In this document: positions 47,541 through 57,292 of the stretch, in pieces
Layout of the letters: every line of letters begins with the position of its first letter
Numbering within the stretch: position 1 is the stretch's first letter
Source of the DNA: Thelephora terrestris
Lineage: Eukaryota; Basidiomycota; Agaricomycetes; Thelephorales; Thelephoraceae
Length of the DNA stretch: 64,000 nucleotides
Reading direction: 5' to 3'
Assembly: GCA_015956445.1 (NCBI GenBank)
Contig: WIUZ02000012.1
Coordinates: 186,001-250,000, forward strand
Position numbers and translations under genes: made by a program
Notes under the pieces: model-generated
Database searches by the model: none
The model's input: the letters and a program-made list of their open reading frames with translations, nothing else
What the model was told of the DNA's origin: nothing

Positions 47541-48408
47541 TGGCCTGTTCGCACTACGCTTTATTCGACCCTCAACAGCGCCCGCGCCCTATTCGCCATT
47601 GGCTCGGCCCATCGTTTCACCGGTCCAGACTCCTCATACATTCGCTTTTGACATTCACGCCCCACTCGGTCTTTTGTTGTCCCGATCGGACGAGCTGACG
47701 CGTCGTCCCCTCATTGGTTCACCCTTGCATGTGATATTATCCTTTGTCATTCCTTTCCTACACGACGTCATGACCCCTCTCTTATTTTCTCACGAACCCT
47801 GACCCATTAGTCATTCTTTTATCGTTTCAATTCTGTACTCCGGGCCGCTTACTGTTCGTGCTTACTCTCGGCCCTTCTTTGTTCCGAGTTATTATTAGAT
47901 AGGGTTATCTATGTCCCGGCCACTCTCTTATATAAGTACCAGTAGAGTAGCTGAGGACTCCCCATCTTTGATATCTCGGGAAGTCCTCTTCTCCTTGCAG
48001 CATCAGTGTATTTGCTGTAGGCCACTGAAGAGCTTATCGAGTAACTCCTTGAACCGTTCGCTCTCCTCCCTCACTCAGTCTTGATCCTTAACCGGTGTTT
48101 GAAGCGAGCTCGGACGCGACATCGAGTTCCGCACTGCTCTTTGGATCAAGTCATCAGTTTGAGGCGCCATCCTCGGGCTCTTGTATCTGCCCTCAGAAGA
48201 CGATAGGGATCTACCTGATAGAGGCTCGGCACTCCTGCTGTGAATTCGGACAACCTACCGGAGAACGCTCGTCCATCGCGTTTTGGACCACGTAGACTTT
48301 GGGTGGATATAGGGAAGTCGTTCCCCCTTTGCCCCATTGTTTCTTGTTGGTTGGAGTTGCGACTCACCAACAGCACTGGTACCTGAAGGGCGAAGAGTGG
48401 CCCTGACA
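47541..48408. other. Upstream region inside the 2.9-kb unit
   Basis: Pyrimidine-rich on the + strand, with a TATATAAG box near 47930-47940. It is probably the promoter/leader of the minus-strand gene. No second gene supported. Confidence 0.4.
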
Positions 48409-48413
48409 AGTAC

Positions 48414-49473
48414 TTGGGATCAAATGTCCCTCTCTCGTCGTCAGTCCATGCGAATGCTGTGTGATGGGTGCTAACGATCCACTCCGCGAGCTTCACTTCT
48501 TCTGGTAGCAGAAGTCCTTTGCCAAGCGCCATTTGCTTCCGGCGTTCGGGAGTGAAGCGGGGGACGGGGGCGTATTCGGGAGGGTGCGTAGGCAAGGGGG
48601 GCATGTCGGCAAGGGGGTTGGGATGGTCGTGCCGAATGATCCGAAAGTTCTCTGGCAGGGTGGTGGCGACGGGTCGAGTCTTGTTCGCTACTTTCTTGTA
48701 CAGGAACGTGGATCCACCGAAGGTTTCGCTAGCGAGCGGGATCTGGGAGTAGAGCTCTGATAACCACATGCTGGCTGCTCGTGCGGGAGTAAGAGGGTCG
48801 AGAGGGGGAGATGGTAACTCTTCGCGAAGGGCTGCAAACTCTGTCGAAAGGTCGCGACGGGCGGGAGCATTACCCACCGCGAGGAAGAGATGTTCTAGGC
48901 GTTCTGACGAAGTTCCTGCCACTTCGAGAGGTGGGTAACCGTCCTGGGTGTCTGCGTTGTTTTGGGGCGGTCCTTCCGTCACACTCGATCTGAGAGCTCT
49001 GTAGACCTCTAATGCCAGGTGGCGGGTGAGAGCTGGTGTCGATGAGGTGGTCGCGACGTCGGGAGGATCGGGGATATCGAGAGTGGAGCGATCCGATGGG
49101 GTCTCAGGATGGTCATCTATAGAATCGTATCCTATGAAGAAAGAGGAGAAAGGGGTGGGGGCAGCATAGTAGGATGATATGGGGAAAGGAGCAGAGGAGA
49201 GAAAAGGAGAAAGGACGGAGGAAATCGAGACAAGAGGAGGTGGGAGAGGAGACATAGGTGAAACTGACGCAAGTTCTGGTAGAGGGGACCGGGACAGGGA
49301 GGTATCATAGGGTATCCGATGTTTTGCGGCCTGCAGCTTGGCGTGCACTGCAGACACTGGGAGTCGGTTGGATTGGGACGCGGGAGTAGGTTCAGACGGC
49401 TCCACGAAGATGTGGGGCTCTTTGCGCGAGAGCGGGGGAGGTTGGGGCTCTGTCGCGACCGTAGTGCCGTCTG
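48414..49473 (-). mobile_element. Gypsy pol: region upstream of the reverse transcriptase
   Basis: Low-complexity Pro/Ser stretch, then LEHLFLAVGNAPARRDLSTE, FLYKKVANKTRPVATTLPEN, NFRIIRHDHPNPLADMPPLP, FTPERRKQMALGKGLLLPEE and AWTDDERGTFDPKY, typical of the linker between protease and RT in basidiomycete Gypsy elements. It ends at the 2.9-kb unit. Confidence 0.8.
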
Positions 49474-50616
49474 CTAATGAAAATTTACCGCTTCCTCGGG
49501 ATTTGGTCGAGGGGACTTGCGGATTCGGGGCTGCGTCGCGAACACGTAAAGCTTCCCGGTCTTTGGGTCCTTGACGCGAATCTCGTGCTTTCCTCCTGCA
49601 CTGCTGATTTCGGAGCAGCTGATGACATCAAAGAAGGGGCGTCCTAGAAGAACCTCGAACGGTGCCTCTTCGACAACCTGTATCTGGAGGTAGATGGTGA
49701 TGGGACCGAGCTGGACTGGGTGGTCTTCGACCAGACCTAGTGTCATGGTAGTGCTTGCATTTGCCGACTCCATTGGCATAGCGCGACTCGCGACGATGGG
49801 TGCTTGTAATCGGGACCAAACATCCTTCCTCATGACCACAACCTGAGCGCCTCCGTCAAGGATGCACTCCGGTTCGACACCTGGTCCGAACGTGGGGTGG
49901 ATGACGCGAAGAGGCAGGGATGAAGCCGCTGCGGAGGATGATGAGTCGTACTTCACGAGGTCCAGGAAGACTGAGGGGGTTTCTGCATCGAAACATCCAG
50001 CTAGGTAAGCATCCACTTCATCGACTTCTACCGTGTTGGCCGAGATCTTCTTGCTGGTGACAATCTCCCTGACGTGTTTTCGAAGGTCGGGAGCGACGGC
50101 CAGAAGTTCGCGAGCGCTGAGGTTGACCTTGGAGTCAAGCACACGATGGACTATGTCGCTTGTCTTCACGTTGTGTTCGACTGGGGCCTGGAAGCGATAC
50201 TTGGAGTCGTCGGGGGGTGGTCTAGGTGGATAGGAGACTGGTCGCATCGGTCCTTGGGGGCGCTGTGTCTGGCGATCTCCCGCTCGAGCTCCAGGCTTTC
50301 CGGAGGTGTTGGCGGGGTTCGTCTGGGTCTGGGTAGGAGCAGGAGTGGGCTTGGACGGTCCCGACTCGCGACTGGCTGGTGTAGGGCCCGTAGGGGCAGG
50401 TGGTAATCGTCCATCCCTTCGGGGTGGGCCCGTCCTTCTCGCGATCTCGACACCGTCAAACCTGACTTTCTTGGGGCCAGTCTGCAGGGCGTAGATCTGG
50501 GCGTTGCGAATGGAGTCGAGCTGGGCTTGCATCAGTTCGACTTGTTCTAGTGTCTCGTCGTCGTACTTGGAGAGGGGGGTAGGAGCGTAGCGACTCTCGA
50601 CGGGAGTGTGTGGTAT
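49474..50616 (-). mobile_element. Gypsy gag C-terminal part and protease region
   Basis: Contains LEQVELMQAQLDSIRNAQIY, a Pro-rich basic stretch (PTPAPTQTQTNPANTSGKPG), VHRVLDSKVNLSARELLAVA and the aspartic protease-like fold (ECILDGGAQVVVMRKDVW, LGPITIYLQIQVVEEAPFEV, LLGRPFFDVISCS). It follows the MITE that separates it from the main gag. Confidence 0.82.
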
Positions 50617-51453
50617 CACTGGGGGCAAGGGGACAAATACCCGGTGGGTACATGCTGAATACATTGTGATCACAGTCAAAAATTGATCACAATGTGCCCA
50701 GTGGGAAAATTTTGAATAAATTCAAAATGTGCCAGGCCATGTGTATCCAATGTGCCCACTGTGTACATTTTGATTGTGATCACAATGTACTCAGCAATGT
50801 GATCTCAATGTGCCCAGTGGGGACATTTTGATTGCAATCACAATGTACCCACCAATGTGTTCACAATGTGCCCAGCTCAGTACATGATGGTTTCTTTCAC
50901 AATGTTGTCCACAATGTGTCCAGCATGTGCCTGAGCCACTCATTCAAACTTCTTTCACAAAGTATCCAGTGATGTGTCCATAATGTCCCCAGGGGGTACT
51001 TTTTGAAGTAATCACAATGTAATCACAATATTGTTCAATTTTACCATGTATTCTCAAAGAAATCATCATGTATATGGCTGCACACATTGTGAACACATCA
51101 CTGGATACTTTGTGAAAGAAGTTTGAATGAGTGGCTCAGGCACATGCTGGACACATTGTGGACAACATTGTGAAAGAAACCATCATGTACTGAGCTGGGT
51201 ACATTGTGAACACATTGCTGAGCACTTTGTGAAAGAATTTAAAATGTGCCCACTGGGCACATTGAGATCACATTGCTGAGTACATTGTGATCACAATCAA
51301 AATGTACACAGTGGGCACATTGGATACACATGGCCTGGCACATTTTGAATGTATTCAAAATTTTCCCACTGGGCACATTGTGATCACTTTTTGACTGTGA
51401 TCACAATGTATTCAGCATGTACCCACTGGGTATTTGACCCCTTGCCCCCAGTG
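50617..51453. mobile_element. CACTG foldback MITE (long subfamily), in Gypsy gag
   Basis: 837 bp with ends CACTGGGGGCAAGGGG and its inverse and the same internal TGTGATCACA/CACATTG palindromic structure as 28746-29698. No matching 3-bp duplication at its ends (TAT on the left, CCT on the right). Confidence 0.9.
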
Positions 51454-52423
51454 CCTGCTCTGCGGGCTCCGTCTTCGGGATGACAGCTCGAGAGTCGGGG
51501 TTGTCGTCGGGAGCGCGTGCGTTAAGGACGAACAACGCAGCCTCGTGGACATCAGAGAACTGGTAACCGTCGTCGGGAAGGACGTCAGGCTTCTTGATCG
51601 ACAGTCGATGCAGGATTCGTGCGCGGATAGGCTGGGGGAATCCCCTGAGATAGGCGGCGTCACGCTCCCGAGCGGTGTAGCGTCCCTTCGCAATGAGGTA
51701 CGCGGAATAGGTAAGGAAGGACCGGTGGTAGTCGCCGAGGTCTTCGCGACTCATGTCCCGGTACCCGCGAGTGCGTTCCAGGAGGGTATCCAGGTCTCGA
51801 GTGGTCCAGCGGCGATCCGCTTGGAGGTGGGAGTACAGATGTCTAACTTCGATCTTGAACTGAGCCCAAGTGGCGGGAGTGTGAGCGAGGACGTCCGGGT
51901 GCAAGCAGGGAACGTGCTCCCAGGATTCAGCTGCGCGACCGGCGTAACGCTGAGCCCAGTCAATCATCTGTGCGTCGTCTAGACCTGCGCGCTTGGCCAC
52001 CTCCTCGAGCTTGTCAAAGAAGGTCTTGAAGCCTTGCTCAGTATCGGAGGCAAACCGGGGAGCCTCGCGACTGTGCGTCAGGGGCATGTTGGCCGTCATT
52101 GCTGGATAAGATACGGGTGGGCGGGTGGGAAAAGTTGGTGTCGTTATCGGGAGGGCCTGCGCGAGTCGCGACGGGGAGTCTGGGGGAGTGGGCGATCGCG
52201 ACGGGGGAACGGTGCCTGGCAAGTCGGTGGGTGAAAACAGTGGGGTGCGGAAGAAGGTCTCGTCTTGTTCGGGATGCGGGAGAGGGTTGTTCGATGAGGA
52301 AGCGATCTGCCGGGCTACGATGGCGGAAACGACGTTGTCGAGTAGAGAGAGAGTTTGGCGAGTGTCGAGAATAGCCTGTCGGGCTTCCCGAACGTCTTGG
52401 TTAATCTCGGCTGGGGCTTGCAA
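51454..52423 (-). mobile_element. Gypsy gag
   Basis: MQAPAEINQDVREARQAILD starts a helical capsid-type protein: RFASDTEQGFKTFFDKLEEV, AQRYAGRAAESWEHVPCLHP, WAQFKIEVRHLYSHLQADRR and LDTLLERTRGYRDMSREDLG, followed by RGFPQPIRARILHRLSIKKP. This is the gag layout of agaricomycete Gypsy elements. It is cut at its C-terminal side by the MITE. Confidence 0.82.
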
Positions 52424-52555
52424 AGCCAGGAGCCGAGCGCGAGATCGCGTCTGAGGGGGGGAGAAATCTAGCGGGATAACCTTCTGCGCACGACCTCGTC
52501 CGCGGGGGGGAATGGTTGATAGCTTCTAGCCAGAATTGACCTCTGAACCGGTCTC

Positions 52556-52568
52556 GGCGTGGGTTCCA
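52556..52568 (-). other. Gypsy primer-binding site
   Basis: In element sense TGGAACCCACGCC, starting with the TGG that pairs with a tRNA 3' CCA and lying three bases inside the 5' LTR. The tRNA identity was not determined. Confidence 0.6.
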
Positions 52569-52571
52569 AAA

Positions 52572-53575
52572 TGAACTGCTACTATCCGGGTGGAGTCGGG
52601 ACACGACCAGAATAGCAGAAGTGGGGGGTGAGGGGTCGCCGGTTGTGCAGAGGTCGGGAAGGGGAGAGAAGCTAGACAGAGGAGAGGGAACCACGGTAGG
52701 TCGCGACGTTGTCGGGACGAGAAGGGAGAACTCCGTACTAGCAAACTCCTGCTAGACGATGACGATGGGCTAAGGGGCTAGTGGGCGATGGGCTAGTAGG
52801 CTAGGGGTCTATTGGAACTATGGGGCTAGTGGAATCGATGTCAGAGCGAGGAGCTGGAGGTGTTCGATGATCAGGTCGTTCAAGCAGAAGGGAGAAGAGG
52901 TGTGAAGAGGCCCAGGGGTTTCTTGTTCGTTCAACTAGCTAGTACAGGGTATTTATAGGTAGGGACAGTGCGATCTACGCGAAAGAGATGAGAAAAGTAG
53001 CGAACAAATGGAGAAACGGTGGGAGAATAAGAACAGGTAGATAGAAAGGGATAAACGAGAGTCCGACGCAGGGTAGGGAGACGAACAGTTCATCGGGAGG
53101 CCGGAACGAGGCTGGGACAGGTCTTACCGAGAGGATGGAGCGATTGTGAGAAACAGAGCCAAAAGGGGAAGTCTACGGGTTCGAGATCAAAAGATCGTAA
53201 CCGGGCGGGAGAGCGGGAGCAGTCGAAGATGATTGGCGAGCGAGAAGGAACGAGTCGACACGTGTCTAGACTGAAGGGAACCGGACCGGGGAGGGGACGC
53301 GTCATCGCGACGAGATAAGGGATCGGGAGGCATCGGCCGATCAACACGTCATGTGCCGTTCGGGGAGGACGGCCACGGATGCGGAAGCAGTAGGCGATGA
53401 CGCATGTCGAAGGGATCGCGAGAACGGTTTGATGATCGGGACGCCAAGTGGGCATGACACCCCTGTGACCGATCGAGGGGTCGTCGGCTCGCGTAGTCAG
53501 TAGTTAGCGGGGTAGGGAGACAGGGACTGGGGACTAGCACTAGATTCGAAGGTCGCGCGAATAGACAGCGGGTCA
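52572..53575 (-). repeat. Gypsy 5' LTR
   Basis: 1,004 bp, same ends as the other LTR. I found a single base difference by side-by-side reading. It shows the empty target of the MITE present in the left LTR. Confidence 0.95.
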
Positions 53576-55422
53576 GCGCGCATCCAGTGCAGAGGTGCTC
53601 TTTTGGGATTTTGATATGAGGAAAATCCTTGACATGTTTCACAGCCTTTTGGATCACTTCTTTAGAGGGGTGAGCCAGTCGGCGGTGCATGGTCTCAAAA
53701 TCAGCACTGTATATGGTCTCGATTTTAGCAGCAGTAAGTTGCACTTCGAGGAGAGTCCTGATGACGTAAATACTGTCATTCTCAGTTTGAGGGTAGAAGG
53801 TAAGAAACTCTGTTTCTTCTTCGTAGAGCAAGATTTCGCGAGCACTCTCCCTCGAGAAGAGTCCGCTTTTTAGGAATTGACCAAGGGATAGCAGCCTATG
53901 GGAGATATCTGGGACATGATAGACAGGGCTCAGTCTAACGGCCTTTTCATTTATGTAGAGGATCACTGTTCCTTTACCAATAATTGTCGTGAAGCTGGTC
54001 GCTGTTCTCAAAGGAATGGACTCAATAGCCTCGTACTCCACGAAGTCGTTTATGTCAAAGGTAAAGTGCTGGGATGCTCCGGAGTCGAGCATCCACACAG
54101 CCTCAGTTTCACTCGGGGCGGAAAGAGTATGACAAATATATTTGGAAGCAACTACTGAAGAATTATGTATATCTTCAGGTGCTGTGGAGTCGTTAGTTTC
54201 GCTACTCAACACCAAATTTGTTTCATACCTTCCGCCAAGGCCAGACGGACCGGCAACCGACGCAGGGGAGACAACATCCATCTCATCATCCGACCATCCC
54301 AAACTTACCTTGTCCTCGCCTGGCGGGGTATGCGCCTTTTTACGGGGGCAAGGATCGACCGTCTGCTCACAAGAGTGTTCTAGCCTCTTGAGGGTCTCAA
54401 TTGTAGGCTTTACACTTATGCGTGCTGCAAGATCCCTAGCCTCCTGTACGGAGGGGTAGAAGGAAGGGGTTCCTGCGCCTTGACGATGGACAGGGAGATG
54501 GCATATGGGGAAAGCCATAATCTGTTGCCGACATGCTGGAAGAGGAGGGGACCGGAGGTTGTTGGGAGAGGGGAGGTGCTGGTGCCTCCTCAGTTTGCTG
54601 GGCCTGCTGGAATCTTCCGCGGCCGCCTCTCTGTCCTCAACGGTTTCGTCCTCAGCCTTGGCCCTCGGGCTGGCTCCCGTCGTGCTGCTGCTGCTGTTGC
54701 TGGAAATTGGGGTTTCCAGGGGCGCACTGTACGTTGGACAACTTTTGTGCTTGTTGTCCGGGACAACGGGAGCTAGACTTTTGTTCCCAGGCCAGTTTGA
54801 CCATCTTCGTTAGTTCATCAATGTTGACTTTACCGATGTCGTCGGCCTGGCAGAGGATCTGGGCGAGGTAATCATAGGCGGGGGGCATCCAGGAGAGTAT
54901 CATCATGGCTTTGATGAAATCAGGGACTGCCGCATTGGCTTCGGCAAGTCGGCCAAAATGGGCCATGATCTTGTCTATCGCTGGAATGGGGTCCGCATTT
55001 CCGGGGATCTGTATGTCCAGAGCGTTTTTAAACTCCAAATGGATTCCCATTACTCCAGGCTTCCCATACTCCGCATTGATTGCCTGGTACAAGGCCCAAG
55101 CATCCTCTTCGGACTTGTGTTTTGCCTGAATATCAGGGCTTAGCCTTAGGAAGATATTTCCTAAGGCTTTGGAGTTGTTTTCCTCCCACGCTTCGAGCGT
55201 GTCTTCATCGATATCTTTGCCGCCCTCCTGCGCCGGAATTTCTTCAGCATCATCGGTGGCAGGAACGGCTGCTACATATGGTCGTACCGTTTTAATGGGT
55301 TTTCCCTTCTTCATTAGTCTCCACTGTCCTTGTGCCATCAGGAAGCTTCTGACGGCAGGGGCCCATCGCTGATAATTGGGGCCTTCGAGGACGGGGATGA
55401 GAGAGGTAAGTTGGGACGACAT
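53576..55422 (-). mobile_element. Copia gag, protease and pre-integrase
   Basis: gag starts MSSQLTSLIPVLEGPNYQRW with LMAQGQWRLMKKGKPIKT and YDYLAQILCQADDIGKVNID, and a poly-Gln patch. The downstream part has the protease box AVWMLDSGASQHFTFDINDF, then VYHVPDISHRLLSLGQFLKS, and the pre-integrase zinc block FETMHRRLAHPSKEVIQKAV ending in HLCTGCA at the Gypsy junction. gag and protease lie in different frames, so this part has at least one interruption. Confidence 0.88.
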
Positions 55423-55804
55423 ATTTCTTTGGTTTGGGGGGTGGAAGTGCCTGCGCCCAAAACAAGAGTCATCAGTTAATGAATGCTTCTATGCCAAATG
55501 CAATGAAAGAGGGAAGAAGTAGTCTTTCCCTTTTTAAGGATTACTTTAGTGAGAGGTTTATTGCATGTTGCCTCAGTCCACACCATCGGCAGATGTTAAT
55601 CGACTACCCTCCCCTGTGGGGTCTACGAATGTGTGTTGTGCTCAGCTTAGCCAATCACTGTTTCATCCCCTTTTGGGGTTTTGACTTTCTGGTCCCCTTC
55701 CTGCGCAGTGGATAGCGCAGTGGCAGCCTTTTAAGGCGCACTGAGGTAAGGCTGAAGCCTGTCCAAGCGCAGCCACAAGGGCGCAGAGTGGAACACAGGG
55801 CGTA
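55423..55804 (-). other. Copia untranslated leader
   Basis: Leader between primer site and gag start. The stretch near 55700-55800 is rich in GCGCAG words. No tRNA gene fold is convincing. Confidence 0.4.
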
Positions 55805-55820
55805 GCCCGGGCTCATAACC
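55805..55820 (-). other. Copia primer-binding site complementary to initiator tRNA anticodon arm
   Basis: The + strand GCCCGGGCTCATAACC abuts the LTR. GGGCTCATAACC is the anticodon stem-loop of eukaryotic initiator tRNA-Met (anticodon CAT). In element RNA sense the site is its complement, as in Copia and Ty5, which prime from a tRNA half. Confidence 0.75.
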
Positions 55821-56174
55821 TGTTGAGCAGGGAGAGTATATTCTATACTACTACATGGCATACTCTAGTCCTTACCTGAGAGGGCAAGATGTGATAGTGC
55901 AAGTGGGGGTGAGAGAGAGAGAAGCGATTGATTGATCTATCTACACATGTGGGGTATATATATCTATCTACTCTATAGGCGTCACAACTATACAGTGTGA
56001 CTGATGCAGGGTCCGTGTGGCGGCTTGGGGCACGCACGCGTCATACCAATCGATCGGATCACTGATGTGGTACCGTCCCTTCGGGTCGCTTATTCAGCGC
56101 TCTCTGGCATCGGCTCTCGCTTAAAGCGGTGGAGCTGGTTGACCTGTTGCCGGGTGCAGACCTCCGGTTCAACA
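55821..56174 (-). repeat. Copia 5' LTR
   Basis: 354 bp, partner of 19473-19826, about 18 differences, mostly transitions. Flanked by TGTTC against TGTCC at the far end. Confidence 0.92.
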
Positions 56175-57036
56175 TGTTCTTTATCATGTTGGTCGAGTTG
56201 AAAGGTCTTTGCCGATGAGTGCTGCAACCCAATGGCTAAGAGTTACTTCAAGTATTCGCAGACTCCGATTAGGAGAGAGGTCTGAAGGCTCTTTGAATGC
56301 CTAGAGTGGGAGGAGAAAGGATCATACTGAGGGTGTTTCAAAAGAATCTCTGACTTGACCTTAACTACACTGAGGCAGAGAAGGACAGAGGAATTCCTGT
56401 GATTTCAAAGCTGGGGAATTACTCTACTGACAGACCGGCTATTTAACTATTGATGAGTGGCCTGACAGCGTGAGAAATTAATCTACCCTTAGCAGGAAAG
56501 AACAAAGGGGGATAAAGAGTGTGTGAACGCTGAGTAAAGGAAGCGAGCAAATATGACGCGTGGGAATGTAAAGGACAAAGGGCTTTACTAGCGTGTGAAG
56601 GAAGGCATAAGGAATAACAATAGTCCGCATGAAACATAGGGGTAGAGATAACACTAACCCCAAAAGAAATAGGGGCATAGGGGTCATGAGTAATCATCTG
56701 AATCTAGACCACACCCAAGGGTCAGGTGAGAAACTTCTCTTTGCTTTGTTTCAAGTGGCTCCGAGATAGGAACTCAACACATCCCTTGTTGTCAGTAGGC
56801 AGTGACAGCATCACGGACTAGTGGCAACCTCAACGTATGTCCGAACATGGGGAGGTAGGCCTAGACCCATGGAAGATGAGGGATTACATGCTTTGCCGGC
56901 ATTTTGTGCTAACGGCTACTTCCACATTCACTGGACTAACCAGAAGAGTCCTAGAGGCAATTCCTTTCTTCCATTAGGAAGACTGTGATGTGACGTTCCA
57001 CGTGTGTGATCTTGGGTTCAGGGTATTTCATTATTG
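56175..57036. other. Spacer right of the Copia, no gene supported
   Basis: Short ORFs only. It contains ACATCCCTTGTTGTCAGTAG (56779-56798), which recurs as ACATCCCTTGTTGTCGGTAG at 60321-60340 downstream of a coiled-coil gene. This suggests it is the 3' flank of a lost neighbouring copy. Confidence 0.4.
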
Positions 57037-57260
57037 TGATGTCATAAATGAGTCATCAGGGTCTTGAGACCTATTTTTAGTGCACGCGCGTTCTAGGCAT
57101 TCCAGAACAAAGTTCATCCAAGGCTGTCCCACAGGCCGAGGTGTCAGCTTGATGTAGTAAGCCGATGATGATGGTACAGAGGCGGAAGTTGATGTGACCC
57201 GGACCAATGAGGTGCGTTGAGGTAGGTCACATGAAGGATCACCAATCTAGGCTATAAGAA
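57037..57260 (+). promoter_or_regulatory. Promoter of the 57,293 gene with CRE-like, AP-1-like and TATA boxes
   Basis: TGATGTCAT at 57037-57045, ATGAGTCAT at 57048-57056 and CTATAAGAA at 57252-57260, in the same order as at the next gene. Confidence 0.5.
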
Positions 57261-57292
57261 GGACGCCTTCTTGGAGCCATCCTTGATCAGCA

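Larger units (their letters stand above)
45476..48408 (-). mobile_element. 2.9-kb one-gene mobile unit in Gypsy pol
   Basis: 2,933 bp with ends TGTCAGCGTG and, inverted, TGTCAGGGCC, flanked by a 5-bp duplication AGTAC (45471-45475, 48409-48413). It interrupts pol between the linker (DDERGTFDPKY) and the RT fingers. No LTR pair and no transposase, RT or integrase is seen. The only gene is the coiled-coil PPSY-family gene. The TG...CA ends with a 5-bp duplication would fit a large solo LTR that carries a gene, or a small element with short inverted ends. I cannot decide between these. Confidence 0.75.
22933..53575 (-). mobile_element. Ty3/Gypsy LTR element with antisense accessory genes, host to five nested insertions
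   Basis: Minus-oriented element inside the Copia integrase/pre-integrase junction, with 4-bp target duplication GCGC (22929-22932 and 53576-53579). LTRs are 1,004 bp without the MITE in one of them; I found one difference between them. Order in element sense: 5' LTR, primer site, gag, protease region, RT-RNase H-integrase, pol end at 28564, two antisense genes, purine tract, 3' LTR. Inserted into it are a KDZ transposon, a 2.9-kb unit and three CACTG MITEs. Without these it is about 12.5 kb. Its coding parts look nearly whole apart from the insertions. The near-identical LTRs imply a very recent arrival. Confidence 0.93.
19473..56174 (-). mobile_element. Ty1/Copia LTR element, interrupted by a nested Gypsy
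   Basis: The outermost element of the nest, transcribed right to left. The 354-bp LTRs start TGTTGA and end TCAACA. Flanking 5-bp target duplications are TGTCC (19468-19472) and TGTTC (56175-56179). Order in element sense: 5' LTR, half-tRNA primer site, gag, protease, pre-integrase, [30.6-kb Gypsy], integrase, reverse transcriptase, RNase H, purine tract, 3' LTR. Reverse transcriptase after integrase defines Copia. LTRs differ at about 18 of 354 sites, so this is the oldest insertion of the stack. It is broken: apart from the Gypsy, its reading frame has about three interruptions. Confidence 0.93.

Noticed and set aside
45476-48408. Standard two-LTR retroelement
   Set aside because: The two ends share only the TGTCAG hexamer in inverted form; no direct repeat was found by reading both ends.
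55700-55820. Possible tRNA gene beside the Copia LTR
   Set aside because: Only the anticodon-arm match is convincing; no full cloverleaf was found, and the position fits a primer-binding site.
56443-56697. 84-codon minus-strand ORF
   Set aside because: No domain, no splice partners, atypical composition; chance ORF.
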